This document shows, in pieces, positions 9,584 to 21,340 of a stretch of DNA of 64,000 nucleotides. Under the pieces are notes generated by a model. It searched no databases and was not told the origin of the DNA. It worked only from the letters and a program-made list of their open reading frames with translations. Position 1 is the stretch's first letter. The number at the start of each line of letters is the position of its first letter. The stretch spans positions 14,267,001 through 14,331,000 of the forward strand of contig NC_092674.1 in assembly GCF_964355755.1 (NCBI RefSeq), written 5' to 3'. The translations under genes were made by a program, and so were the position numbers. The stretch is from Antedon mediterranea. Taxonomy: Eukaryota; Echinodermata; Crinoidea; Comatulida; Antedonidae.

Positions 9584-12502
9584 TTATATGTTTTCAAACT
9601 CTTTGGCTCGTTCAGCTGCTGGAACCGAAAGTAGTACTTCTCGCTTGTTGCTTACCCATTTCGATAACTTGAAACCACCCATTTCACAAAGTGTGGTAAG
9701 CTGCTGAATAAGAGATACTGCTTGGTCACTTGAACTAACCGATTTGAGGCAATCGTCAACATAAAAGTTACCCAACACTGTATCGGCTACTATCGGATCG
9801 AATAAATTCTTGTTCCTCTGTGCAGTCAAACGCAGTGCAAAGTTGGCACACGAAGGCGATGAGACAGCCCCAAACAAATGAACTGTCATTCTGTAGATAA
9901 CTGGATCAATGCTTAGATTACCCTGCGGCCACCAATAGAACCGAAGAAAATCACATTCATCTTTGGGAACATGAACTTGGTAAAACATCGATACAATGTC
10001 CCCCATGACTGCAACATTCTCTTGTCGGAAACGCAATAAGACGCCAATGAGGTTGTTGGTTAGGTTTGGACCTTGAAGGAGAAGGTCGTTTAGTGATACC
10101 CCATGGTATTTACAAGTACAGTCGAAGACGACACGAACTTTGTCTGGTTTCTTGGGGTGATACACCCCATGATGCGGGATGTACCATACCTTCCCGTCAG
10201 CTCTAGCTAAATCCTTAATAGGGACAATTTCTGCATACCCATTTTGTATTATTTTAGAAATGAAGTCGTTATAATCAGAATGTAGCTTGGAGTCTCTCCG
10301 GAGCCTCTTTTCTAAACCTTTTAGTCGACGTACAGCTACTTCAGAGTTATCGGGCAAGTTCAAGTCACTTCTGAAAGGTAAACTAATTTGATAGTGGCCA
10401 TCTTTCAACCTACAGGATTTTTCCACTACCGCCATAAATCTTCTGTCCTCTTGAGACCATTCTTTCCTGTCGTCAATTGTACGTTCAGGAAAGTCATAAT
10501 TAATGCATTCTCTCACTAACTTCTCTAGTTTTCTGTTGTCTTCAACTTCCTGTATCGCACTTATAGTGGCTTTGTTCACTGCCAAGATATCTTCTTTACC
10601 AGACCTGGATCCATCGTTCCGAATTACGTTCCATGCTATCCAACCTAAAGCTGTCTGTGTCGCATGTGGGCTCCCAGCTGGTCCGGTTCTAACTTGCCTT
10701 GGCGTGTATGCATCTGGAACATTATTTCCAATTAACAAACCAATGTCGGCGTTGACATGTGGAAGATGGACATCTGAAAAGTGTGGCCAACGACGAACAT
10801 CGTTGGCAGTAGGTATGTGATGGTGAGAAACTGGCATCCTATCTTTAGTATAAACTTTAGGTAATTCTGTTATATTCAAACTATCAAGACTTAGGATTTC
10901 TAAACCTTCCACCACGTAGGTATACATTGTATGTGGTACACCCATTGTTTCGATTGTGATCTTCATTTTATGACTGGTCCCACACACTTCTTTCATCAGA
11001 GCACTGGAGCAGAAAGACACATTGCTACCAGGATCAAGAAATGCATATGTGACGGCTTCCTTAATACTATTTCTCATTCTCACTCTTACTGGAACAATTG
11101 CCATCGTACAGTCTCCATCACATTCTGTATTTTCTGTATCAGAACCATATACATCTGCAAAACTTGAGCTACCGTCTATCTGTGTCTGTGTAGTAGTGGA
11201 TTTGGTCTTTGAAGTGTCCGTGTTAGGAGCTACTGTCTTGGGAGCCTCCATATTATTAGCTATTGTCTTTGGAACATCCACAGCGTTTCCTTCTCTGCCA
11301 GAAACATGCAAAACTGAAGGGTGATGCCCCTGACATTTCTTACAAACTGCCTTATTGCGACAATGCTGTTTCATATGACCTGGTTTCAAGCAGCCAAAAC
11401 ACAAACCCTTGCTTCTCAGAAAATGTATGCGGCCCTGCAGGGTAAGTGTTTCAATCTTTCGGCAACCCATTAGTGAATGTGAGGTATTCATGCAGTACAG
11501 GCATCTTGTAGTTTGTGAATTTGCCTTATTACCGCTCAGAATAGAACCATCCAAGTTCTGCCCGTCTGAAAGGTTGGTTGCTGTGCTGACTCTCCCTCTA
11601 CTCTTTGTCTGTGCCGGCCCCTGTACACCAAAGTCATCTCCACATAATGCAAGTTTACCATAAGTAGGGTCATTAGCCTTTTTTGCTTCGTTCTTCACAA
11701 ACTGCACAAGAAGTTTAAACGCCACTGTCTGCTTCTTTTCTTTAGTTTTCTGCACTAAACTTCTCCATTTGTCATGAAGGGAGTAAGGAAGCCTCTTCAC
11801 AATGTTTTCAGAGTACTCAAGAATTTTCATAGAATCAACGCATCTTACCGCATTTTCACATTCTACCAGAAATATTGAGAAGGCATCTAAAGCTTTAGGG
11901 TTACCATCTTTGATTACTGGCCAAGCTAGTGCCTTTCTAATAAAGGCATTTGCGATTAATTCTGTATCTCCATATCGTTCCTCCAATTCATGTAAAGCTG
12001 CTTGGTACCCCAACTCGGCATCAAGATAACTAAAGCCATTTACAATCTTCTTTGCTTCTCCGTAGGTAAACTGCTCTAAGTAGTACAACCGCTCATCATC
12101 ACTTTCCGTATTTCTCACAACTCTGGCTTGAAACTGTCGCATGAATTTTTTATATTCCATGGGATCACCACCAAACTTCATCATTTCCGGTGTTGGCCTC
12201 TGAAGCTGTTTCACCAGTGCCTGAGGAAGATCTGCGGTAATAGTCGGCATTCCATATGGATTAGTAATCTTTCTGTTTACATCAGGTACACGAACCTCAT
12301 CACCATACACAGGTACCTTATCCTGAACATGTACTCGATGATCTTCGATATGTGCACACATCAACATGTGTATGTGCATTAACTTTACCATCCAATGAAC
12401 TTGCAAGTCTAGCTCTCGGAGCCCTATCAATATCAAGGCTATCACTGAATACAGAACCTGCCTCACTATCAAACTTATCAAGCACTCTGCTTCTTGCTTC
12501 AA
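9584..12502 (-). CDS. BEL gag C-terminus, A17 protease and reverse transcriptase
   Basis: Long open frame on the minus strand. The genuine product probably enters it by frameshift from the gag N-terminus near 12340-12400, so the first residues of this frame are not real. Order: a DUF1759-type gag region (FGGDPMEYKKFMRQF onward); three CCHC-like knuckles (CLYCMNTSHSLMGC, CFGCLKPGHMKQHC, CKKCQGHH); an A17 aspartic protease with FLDPGSNVSF, where the usual D-S/T-G reads D-P-G; and an RT with VVFDCTCKY, MGDIVSMFYQV and the catalytic FYVDDCLKS (near 9760). It ends at an in-frame TAA (9584-9586), after which the same frame continues. Confidence 0.88.
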   Translation of the reverse strand: MKQEAECLISLIVRQVLYSVIALILIGLRELDLQVHWMVKLMHIHMLMCAHIEDHRVHVQDKVPVYGDEVRVPDVNRKITNPYGMPTITADLPQALVKQLQRPTPEMMKFGGDPMEYKKFMRQFQARVVRNTESDDERLYYLEQFTYGEAKKIVNGFSYLDAELGYQAALHELEERYGDTELIANAFIRKALAWPVIKDGNPKALDAFSIFLVECENAVRCVDSMKILEYSENIVKRLPYSLHDKWRSLVQKTKEKKQTVAFKLLVQFVKNEAKKANDPTYGKLALCGDDFGVQGPAQTKSRGRVSTATNLSDGQNLDGSILSGNKANSQTTRCLYCMNTSHSLMGCRKIETLTLQGRIHFLRSKGLCFGCLKPGHMKQHCRNKAVCKKCQGHHPSVLHVSGREGNAVDVPKTIANNMEAPKTVAPNTDTSKTKSTTTQTQIDGSSSFADVYGSDTENTECDGDCTMAIVPVRVRMRNSIKEAVTYAFLDPGSNVSFCSSALMKEVCGTSHKMKITIETMGVPHTMYTYVVEGLEILSLDSLNITELPKVYTKDRMPVSHHHIPTANDVRRWPHFSDVHLPHVNADIGLLIGNNVPDAYTPRQVRTGPAGSPHATQTALGWIAWNVIRNDGSRSGKEDILAVNKATISAIQEVEDNRKLEKLVRECINYDFPERTIDDRKEWSQEDRRFMAVVEKSCRLKDGHYQISLPFRSDLNLPDNSEVAVRRLKGLEKRLRRDSKLHSDYNDFISKIIQNGYAEIVPIKDLARADGKVWYIPHHGVYHPKKPDKVRVVFDCTCKYHGVSLNDLLLQGPNLTNNLIGVLLRFRQENVAVMGDIVSMFYQVHVPKDECDFLRFYWWPQGNLSIDPVIYRMTVHLFGAVSSPSCANFALRLTAQRNKNLFDPIVADTVLGNFYVDDCLKSVSSSDQAVSLIQQLTTLCEMGGFKLSKWVSNKREVLLSVPAAERAKEFENI

Positions 12503-13073
12503 GGACGTCCACCTCTGTCTGTAGTCTCATCTCTTCTTCTTTCAATCTTAAACTTAACTTCTGAAGTTCTAATTGGTGCACGTTTCTAAGAGATGCTGCC
12601 CTGGCTTTAAGTTCAGCTCTTTTCTGCTCACTTCGTAGCCTTTCCGACACAGCCAAACTATGCTGAGACGACCTTCTTGACACAATAGATCCAGGTGGAT
12701 TGGGTCTCTTACTGGAAGCTATTCCAAACCATTCTTCCATTGAAGCCTTAAAATTGCCAAGCCAATTGCTTCTTTCATCATACCATTTAATTCTATAACT
12801 AACACGTTCCTCGTCAGACAACAGAGCATAATATTCATCATGCCTTTGGAGAAATTCTTCATACATGCCCATCCATGCCTTATATTCATTTCTCATAACT
12901 TCCAAATCAGGATTACTCCCCTTCACATACTGAATACGTTCAGATTTTTCTTTAACGGCCTTAAAACTGTAATGAATATTTCTCAACTTTAAATCCTTAT
13001 TATATTCAAGACCTTTCTCAGTGGGCACTCTACGCCTTCTTGTACTATCACCAATTAATCCTGCTGTACTCAT
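12318..13073 (-). CDS. BEL gag N-terminus
   Basis: Begins with ATG at 13073, about 20 bp inside the 5' LTR. The first 230 residues are charged and mostly helical, with a likely coiled coil rich in Arg, Glu and Leu (SLRNVHQLELQKLSLRLKEE). That is usual for the poorly conserved N-terminus of BEL gag. The frame ends at 12318, but the downstream frame starts to overlap near 12400. A single-base frameshift in this overlap is the simplest reading; programmed frameshifting is not excluded. Confidence 0.8.
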   Translation of the reverse strand: MSTAGLIGDSTRRRRVPTEKGLEYNKDLKLRNIHYSFKAVKEKSERIQYVKGSNPDLEVMRNEYKAWMGMYEEFLQRHDEYYALLSDEERVSYRIKWYDERSNWLGNFKASMEEWFGIASSKRPNPPGSIVSRRSSQHSLAVSERLRSEQKRAELKARAASLRNVHQLELQKLSLRLKEEEMRLQTEVDVLEARSRVLDKFDSEAGSVFSDSLDIDRAPRARLASSLDGKVNAHTHVDVCTYRRSSSTCSG

Positions 13074-13095
13074 TCTCAGCCTTTTCGTTAATGCT

Positions 13096-13369
13096 TATTC
13101 AGAACAAAATACACAAGTTCTGCCAATTGTTGCATCCACATGAGTACTGTATTTATTTGACATAGGCTTGCTAATGCGTGACGATAATCTAACGTGACGG
13201 TTACAATGTTCCTATATAATTACTTCTTTCTAGGAATTCTCCGCCACGCCCAAGTTCACATATCACGATTAACTGAAAGTTTAACAAAACATCTATAAAG
13301 TAAAGACTCAATAGTTACTACAATAGTTTCATTAAGATGATATGCCTGCCTCCTAATCTTATGTGTATA
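13096..13369 (-). repeat. BEL 5' LTR, first half
   Basis: Matches positions 139-412 of the intact LTR. It is interrupted after TATGTGTATA by the TA-flanked element starting at 13370; the LTR resumes at 21353. Confidence 0.9.
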
Positions 13370-13379
13370 CACAGCAAAA

Positions 13380-14930
13380 TTTGAAATTCTAAGCAAGAAA
13401 AAAAAATCTTGTTTTAAGAAAAAATTCTTAAAATAAGTATTTTTTTTCTTGTCAAGATTTAAAATTACTTAAAACAAGAAATAATTTTCTAGAAAAGACA
13501 CATTTTCTTAAATTAAGTTTTGCAATATTCTTGAAAATGCTTATTACAAGAAATATTTTACTTAAAATAAGAAGTCAATATCATTCTCTTCTTATTAAGA
13601 ATAGTTTTGCTTAAAACAAGATTTGAAAATACTTAATTTGAAAAGTATTTTACTTAAAATAAGAAATCTATATTATATTTATCCCTATCAAGAATAATTT
13701 TTCTTAAATCAAGATTGATGAATTATAAAAATTACTTAAAACAATCAATATTTTTCTAGGTAAGACAAAGTTTCTTAAATTAGGTTTCGCAATAGTCTTG
13801 AAAATACTTGTTTTGAGAAATATTTTACTTAAAATAAGAAGTCAATTTCACACTACCCTTATCAAGATTATTTTTACTTGAATCAAGATTCGCAATATTC
13901 TTGAAAAAATGCTTATTACAAGAAATATTTTACTTAAAATAAGAAGTCAATATCATTCTCTTCTTATTAAGAATAGTTTTGCTTAAAACAAGATTTGAAA
14001 ATACTTAATTTGAAAAGTATTTTACTTAAAATAAGAAATCAATATTATATTTATCCCTATCAAGAATAATTTTTCTTAAATCAAGATTGATGAATTCTAA
14101 AAATTACTTAAAACAATAAATATTTTTCTAGGTAAGACAAAGTTTCTTAAATTAGGTTTTGCAATATTCTTAAAAATACTTATTTTGAGAAATGTTTTAC
14201 TTAAAATAAGAAGTCAATATCATACTATCTTATCAAGACTATTTTTGCTTAAATTGAGATTCGCAATATTTTTAAAAATACTTATTTTGAGAAATGTTTT
14301 ACTTAAAATAAGAAGTCAATATCATACTATCTTATCAAGACTATTTTTACTTGAATCAAGATTCGCAATATTCTTAAAAATACTTATTTCGAGAAATGTT
14401 TTACTTAAAATAAGAAGTCAATATCATACTATCTTATCAAGACTATTTTTGCTTAAATTGAGATTCGCAATATTTTAAAAAATACTTATTTTGAAAAATG
14501 TTTTACTTAAAATAAGAAGTCAATATCATACTATCCTATCAAGACTATTTTTGCTTGAATTCAGATTCGCAATATTCTGATTTTGAGAAATGTTTTACTT
14601 AAAATAAGAAGTCAATATCATACTATCTTATCAAGACTATTTTTACTTGAATCAAGATTCGCAATATTCTTTAAAATACTTATTTTGAGAAATGTTTTAC
14701 TTAAAATAAGAAGTCAATATCATACTATCTTATCAAGACTATTTTTGCTTAAATTGAGATTCGCAATATTTTTAAAAATACTTATTTTGAGAAATGTTTT
14801 ACTTAAGATAAGAAGTCAATATCATACTACAGTATATCCTATCAAGACTATTTTTGCTTGAATTGAAGTCAATTCTATTTTAATATTCTTAAAAATACTT
14901 ATTTTGAGAAATGTTTTACTTAAAATAGAT
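13380..14930. repeat. Left terminal array, about 102-bp units
   Basis: Irregular at first, then regular from about 14185 to 14930. The unit contains GTCAATATCATACTATC, TATCAAGACTATTTTTGCTT, AGATTCGCAATATT and ACTTAAAATAAGAA. Because 102 is divisible by three, hydrophobic open frames run through the array; these are repeat artefacts, not genes. Confidence 0.85.
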
Positions 14931-14944
14931 TGTCAATATCCTTA

Positions 14945-16264
14945 TATTCACACAACGGTAGAGCAGTTAGCACTTCAGTTTCAACTGATGAAAGAATCTG
15001 GGTAATCAAACTGTTTGTGCTTTGAATAATCGATTGCACTGCAACCTAAAGAAAATAATATTGATTTAATATTTTTTATATTCAAGTTTTAATATGTTTA
15101 AAAACTAAGTTGTGCTTTAGTTGGGGAGCTATGCAGCCTAACAAAAAAAATGTTATTTGTAACAATGAAATTGGTCACAAAAAAATGCAACATAAACTTA
15201 GAGTGTATAATGCCTAGGCCTAGGCCTAGTACCCAAGTCCTATAGTTAATACTATAGCTAATAGTCCTGTATAATAACAGTACCAGCAAGGCCTAGGAAA
15301 TAGACGTATTTCTCTAATAAAAAATAGTTTAAAATGCATAATTGTTGTAATTTTAAAGCAAAATGGCTTACCTGTGGAATCTTGTTTCTCTCCTTTAATT
15401 TTAGTAGAAAGAAATCAGCATTTTTTATACTAGTATCTGCCTGTTCATCCTCTAGTTAGTAGGCCTTCTTGCTGAGCATCAACAAGATAATTAATATTAA
15501 ACAATCATTAACAGTATAACAATACTAGAATTATCACTACTACTATCGTCAGTTGATAAATCATCCCCGTTATAATAGTTTTTTTCTTCATTAACTTCGT
15601 CAGTCTCCTAGTCTAGGCCTAGTTGTTCTACTTCATCCTCAATTGGCATCCTCGTTTTCTCCAGGCATACTTATATACTGATGTTTCCATCGTCAACTGC
15701 AGGAGGTTGCCGGTTGTTATACTCGTCCTTAAAATGGCGTCTTATGACATGCTTGTAAAACGAATTGTAAATTCCAAAGCTTGCCGGGCAGCGAACCACC
15801 AATTCCACATGTTACTCGAAAATTCGGAGTATTTCCATGAATTGAATTATAATGCCTTGCAAATAGGGTAGCAAATACTGTACCTACTTCAGTTTACTGG
15901 CACCAACTTATCGCTTTTTTTCGGACTGCAACAAACATGTGTCATTATTATTGTCTGTCGTATTACTGTTGGTCCAGACGTTTTATAGATTTGCTTTAAC
16001 CACCATGGAGGTTTATACCTCCATGCTTTAACGTTGAGCAGTATAATGACCTTATACATTCTGGGTAAAAGGCCAGCGATACATTTTTGGTTATAGTTGA
16101 AAAACAACACTGTGTGTGGTCGATGACCTAGCTCCCGGCGGGATCATGGCCAACGGTTTTTTAAAGTAGTCATTCAAAATCTAGAGTTTGTAAGTAAAAG
16201 ACACCTTTCATTGCAATTTATATATCAAATGCTTCAATAGGCCTAGTAAGATTAGTCTAATATA
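14945..16264. other. Interior of the TA-flanked element, little recognised
   Basis: AT-rich, with many AGGCCTAG palindromes. A stretch at 14948-15030 (GGTAGAGCAGTTAGCACTTC) resembles a worn tRNA-derived SINE head. An ATG at 15734 in a good context opens 45 codons (MASYDMLVKRIVNSKACRAA and onward) with no recognised family. I would not call either a gene. Confidence 0.3.
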
Positions 16265-18097
16265 ATGTCGAAGGAAGACGCTTTGTTGAAGATCCGAGAA
16301 ATAGATGAAGAAGTGGCCAACATTTTAACAGGTTCGTAGGCCTAATAATTATATTTTAATCTGCCAGCAGTCTCTAGGCCTAGCCTAGGCTCCTTCCTAG
16401 TTTAGTAATACTGTAGGCCTGGAACTAGTAGGTCTAGGCTAGCCTACTATGCCTGTACTGACGGACAGGTGTATAGGTTTAGCTTAGCATTTTAGTTCAG
16501 ACATTGACAGAGGGGACAAATATTGTCGGACCTATTTCAGCTAGGTATAAGGAAGGCCTAATAATAGATAATACAATTACAGTATAATGTAACAGTTATT
16601 TTGTAATGTAGCCATGAAATATCTACGAAGGATTATATTATATACACATATTCCAATGAGAAATATAATGACATTTAAAAACACTTCTTTATATTTAATT
16701 AATTGTACACACTAAGTAGCCTAATCCCCGAAGTGATCACATCGATATTGAAACTTAATGTTTTTAACTCTAAATTTAAAAAAAACATACTAAAAAAACA
16801 AACAAAAAACATACGTACTGCATAACTAAAATTGTTATATTAAATTTCTTTTTAAAAAACTGTGTTATTTACAATATCTTAAATTATTTGTTAGGTAATT
16901 GAAGAAGTTCGAAGGATACTAATTATTACTAGGCAAAGAGGAATGAAATACAAAAGAAAGCTTTTTAAAAAAGTGCTTAGCAAATTTTTCCAAAGAAGAG
17001 AATAATATAGTTTATTTTGGTATTTTAAAGAGAAACACCAGTCCTCCATCTGGTAAGTACAGTGTATGTTTTTGTACTTTTATCTATTCATAAATAGTTT
17101 TATAATGGACCAATGGTAGTGAGGAAAATACGTGTACATATTGTGTACGTATTTTTAACAGCTTGGTTCGACTCAAGCTAGTGTCATGCACTCCTCCCTT
17201 TGACAACTAAAATTAAATAAATGACTTATGAATATTAATTTTTGACATATTAATGCTCTCCTGGCCAGCCCACCCTTTCCCCTTCCTTTTACATTGACCA
17301 CCTACAAAACTGTAGGCTACATTATTAAAAATTTGAGCTACAGTATATCAAGTTTATGTCCATACATTATTCCACTCATTTAAATAAATTTATATAATAT
17401 AATGTTTTCAATTTGTTATTTTTGGTTAGGTTCAAAGATAACCCATATGTTGTCAAATCTGTCAAACATATTTGTTGGGAAAAACTCATCAAAAAAAGTC
17501 TGCCGACCTTGAAGGTATTTAGTGTTTTTTTAAATTTAAAATACTTAAGTAACATTATGTACATTAAAAAAAAATATCTTAAAGTGTTTTTTTAAAATCA
17601 AATTTATCTTAGCTTAAAATTCGAGGTATATACTATGTTTACAATAATTTATTAAAATCAAACAATTAAACAAAATTTACATTTAATTGTATGATTGTTA
17701 TTATAAACATTGATACGGAATAAAAACATCAATCAGGATTGAGCACCGTTTTGCGTATTGTCTTCCTAAATAGTAATATTAAAAATAAATTTAGACCCTA
17801 ATAATTTAACTAAAAATAATAGATACAGCCAGGCCTCTGTCTTTGGGATCGGTATAAACAGGGCAAAGTTTGTGATTAAAAAGTTCAAATGCATATTCCA
17901 CCCACCCTTATGTCTTATAATGTAAAATTATTCTTACCACCATTCTAATATTGCGTCATGTTTTTGTGTTTACCGCCCCAGATATAGGACTCTAAAACCA
18001 CACCGTACCCAATTAGTTGATGATGTTACACATATTTTAAATACAGTAATAACTAAAACTATATTAATCTCTTTTCATTTTTAGGAACATGAATAAA
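16265..18097 (+). other. Candidate exons of an unidentified spliced gene
   Basis: Exon-like pieces with canonical borders. (a) ATG at 16265 to 16331, reading MSKEDALLKIREIDEEVAN and onward, donor GTTCGT. (b) A frame open from about 17010 to 17052, donor GTAAGT. (c) 17430-17514, acceptor TTAG, 28 codons beginning FKDNPYVVKS and ending SLPTLK, donor GTATTT. (d) 18086-18097, acceptor TTTTTAG, reading EHE then TAA. Pieces b, c and d join in frame (a TGG codon is split at b/c). Piece a does not join b in phase, so an exon is missing or the model is wrong. The family is not recognised. Confidence 0.25.
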
Positions 18098-18174
18098 GAT
18101 CCAGAATCCTGGTCTTCACGCCGATCAGGTAATATGCCGGTATTGCTTTTGGACACAGAAATGGCCTACATTTA

Positions 18175-19101
18175 CGCCCGTATTCTTAAACCGGACTTTA
18201 GTCGTAGTTCGAAGTTCGACTTGAAAAAGTCGTAGTTCGAGCTATTACTTCAAATTCGATTAAAAAACGAAGTAGTCAAAGTTTGCAGTTCGACTTAATG
18301 AAGTCGAGCTTTTCGTCGAGTTCCACACGTCTGGGTACCAAAGGCTATACATTGGCCAATGACAAGAGAGTATTTGAGGAGCAGACGAAATTTTGCGCAT
18401 TGATATCACTTTCCATTTCTTACAACTCTTTTTACGCATCAGGACTATATACATGAAAAATAATTTTAATCGTTAATTATTAGAACAATATCAGTATTAA
18501 TTTAACAGTGAAGTATATTTGATTAACAACAAATAAAATCTTCAAAATATATTTAGGAACCATGGCGGTACGGTAACTTTTATATTTTCTAGGCCCCCAA
18601 CAAAGTATGATCGCGACGAACCACGCACTTCAAAGCGTGACAAGAAAGAGTTAGGCCCCCTAAACATTCCATCGCGTGGTGAATTGCCGCATCTCCCATT
18701 GTCGCTATGGCGTGACGTAGCTCAAGTCGGACTTGCGCGAAGAAAATAATGTAATTTGTATACAGTTGTAAATAAAGATGATTTTCATTATTATAACTTA
18801 TACCAATGTATATTTAATTAAGCTAATATAAATATAGATATTTCATTCTTCAATATCTGGCCAATATAACAACTCAATGACTGTTACGTTTTTTATAAAC
18901 ATCGTTTAAAAACCATTTAGTCGACCATTTAGCCTGCCCCCTCCAGGACTAAAAAAATCGATCAAAATCCGTCTCGATTTAGTCGAGGTTGGCCTGATTT
19001 AGTCGGTGATTTAGTTGAAGTTCGGTTTATGAATTAAAATGACGTCATTTTTTTAGTTTTAGCTCGAACTACGACTAAAGTCCGGTTTAAGAATACGGGC
19101 G
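18175..19101. mobile_element. 927-bp MITE with about 39-bp perfect TIRs
   Basis: Left end CGCCCGTATTCTTAAACCGG continuing to AGTTCGA; the right end is its exact complement. It is flanked by TA at 18173-18174 and 19102-19103. Subterminal DNA is packed with AGTCG/TTCGA motifs in both orientations. Inside, after a pyrimidine tract and AG at 18591-18592, a 51-codon open frame runs from 18594 to TAA at 18747. It is charged, includes LNIPSRGELPHLPLSLWRD, and is followed by AATAAA near 18771. It may be a captured 3' exon. Confidence 0.8.
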
Positions 19102-19559
19102 TAAAGTTTAGCAAACAATTCTAACTACAAAGAAAGCAAAATTAGATGAGGCTCTAGTTACTCTCCTCTCCACTTTTTACCTTCTGGATTTCGATTATCC
19201 AAAATGAAAAGAAGTAGGCCTCACTATCCTTTAACAGTTAGTGATTTGTGATGAAAACACACCTGTACACTTGACAAAGGCTGTTGAATCATCATTAGTA
19301 TACATTAATAAATTTAAAGACACCTAATAGTTTAAAGCCCAGGTGCGGGAGAAGAATTTTACGAAATTTGTATTTTACCATTTTAATGTTTTTAAGTTTT
19401 CTTTTGATGGCATTTTATTATTAATAAAAACAAGTTTGTTTTAAAGAAGTTGTATATATTATTGTACCTAATGTCATGTAAATTGTAGTTCTTAATGAAA
19501 ATAACAGTATTATGTTTTATAACATTCTTGAATTTATTTGTTTAAGTAAAATATTACTT

Positions 19560-21340
19560 AAAATGAGTATTCATTTATCGTTCTTAAAATAAATTTTTAA
19601 TGATTTATATTTTATAGAATTCTTGTTTCAAGCAATTTTTTTCCCAATATAAGTAAGAATTTACGAATTTTAATTTTATAGAATTCTTGTTTCAAGCAAT
19701 ACTTTTCTTAAAATAAGTAAACATTTACTGGTTTTTATTTGATAGACTTCTTGTTTACTTATTTTAAAAAAAGTTTTGCTTGAAACAAGAATTCTACAAA
19801 TAAAAATCGGAATATTCTTACTTATTTTAAGAAATATATTGCTTGAAACAAGAAAATTAAAAATATAAATCGGAATATTCTTACTTATTTTAAGAAAAAT
19901 ATTGCTTAAAACAAGAATTCTTAAAAATACAAACCGGAATATTCTTACTTATTTTAAGAAAAATATTGCTTGAAACAAGAATTCTACAAATAAAAATCGG
20001 AATATTCTTACTTATTTTAAGAAATATATTGCTTGAAACAAGAATTCAAAAAATACAAATCGGAATATTCTTACTTATTTTAAGAAAAATATTGCTTGAA
20101 ACAAGAATTCAAAAAATACAAATCGGAATATTCTTACTTATTTTAAGAAAAATATTGCTTGAAACAAGAATTCAAAAAATACAAATCGGAATATTCTTAC
20201 TTATTTTAAGAAAAATATTGCTTGAAACAAGAATTCAAAAAATACAAATCGGAATATTCTTACTTATTTTAAGAAATATATTGCTTGAAACAAGAATATT
20301 AAAATTAAAAATCGGAATATTCTTACTTATTTTAAGAAAAATATTGCTTAAAACAAGAATTCTAAAAAATACAAATCGGAATATTCTTACTTATTTTAAG
20401 AAAAATATTGCTTAAAACAAGAATTCTACAAATAAAAATCGGAATATTCTTACTTATTTTAAGAAATATTTTGCTTGAAACAAGAATTCAAAAAATACAA
20501 ATCGGAATATTCTTACTTATTTTAAGAAAAAAATTGCTTGAAACAAGAATTCAAAAAATACAAATCGGAATATTCTTACTTATTTTAAGAAAAATATTGC
20601 TTGAAACAAGAATTCAAAAAATACAAATCGGAATATTCTTACTTATTTTAAGAAAAATATTGCTTGAAACAAGAATTCAAAAAATAAAAATCGGAATATT
20701 CTTACTTATTTTGAGAAATATCTTGCTTGAAACAAGAATTCAAAAAAATACAAATCGGAATATTCTTACTTATTTTAAGAAATATATTGCTTGAAACAAG
20801 AATTCTATAAAATACAAATCGGAATATTCTTACTTATTTTAAGAAATATCTTGCTTGAAACAAGAATTCAAAAAAATACAAATCGGAATATTCTTACTTA
20901 TTTTAAGAAATATATTGCTTGAAACAAGAATTCTATAAAATACAAATCGGAATATTCTTACTTATTTTAAGAAATATATTGCTTGAAACAAGAATTCAAA
21001 CAAATACAAATCGGAATATTCTTACTTATTTTAAGAAAAATATTGCTTGAAACAAGAATTCTATTTTAAAAAATCGATAAATTGTTACTTATTTTAAGGC
21101 AGATACTGCTTAAAACAAGAATGAAAAAAGCAATTAAATTCTTGGTAAGAATATTGTTCTTAAAGTATTATTTCTTGGTAAGAATAATTTTCTTGATAAG
21201 AATTTGTGTGATTCTTGTTAAGAATTTTACGATTCTTGGTAAGCCAAAAAGTATTGAAATACGGACAAGTCAAAATTTACTTGTTTCAAGAAATATTTTG
21301 CTTGAAACAAGTTTTTTTTTTCTTAAAACAAGAATCAGAA
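19560..21340. repeat. Right terminal array, 63-bp units
   Basis: About twenty units, best preserved between 19940 and 21060. Each holds CGGAATATTCTTACTTATTT, then TAAGAAAAATATTGCTTGAA and ACAAGAATTC. The 63-bp period keeps one frame open, giving false 21-residue repeat proteins. From 21070 the units become irregular CTTGGTAAGAAT-type variants up to the terminal TIR. Confidence 0.88.

Noticed and set aside
14185-14861. Hydrophobic open frames with repeated FLLKLRFAIFLKILIL-like units
   Set aside because: The frame exists only because the 102-bp DNA repeat is a multiple of three. It is AT-rich satellite, with no start context or family.
14945-15035. tRNA gene
   Set aside because: GGTAGAGCAGTTAGCAC looks like an A box, but the B-box region is degenerate and no cloverleaf closes; at most an old tRNA-derived SINE.
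15240-16450. TAGGCCTAGGCC runs as regulatory sites
   Set aside because: The word is scattered across the whole window, including flanks and elements, so it looks like a genome-wide sequence habit.
19966-20794. Apparent membrane-like repeat proteins of 21-residue units
   Set aside because: Same artefact from the 63-bp tandem repeat.
19560-21060. Regular repeat array resembling a CRISPR
   Set aside because: Units are contiguous variants of one 63-bp sequence without unique spacers, in a eukaryotic transposon.
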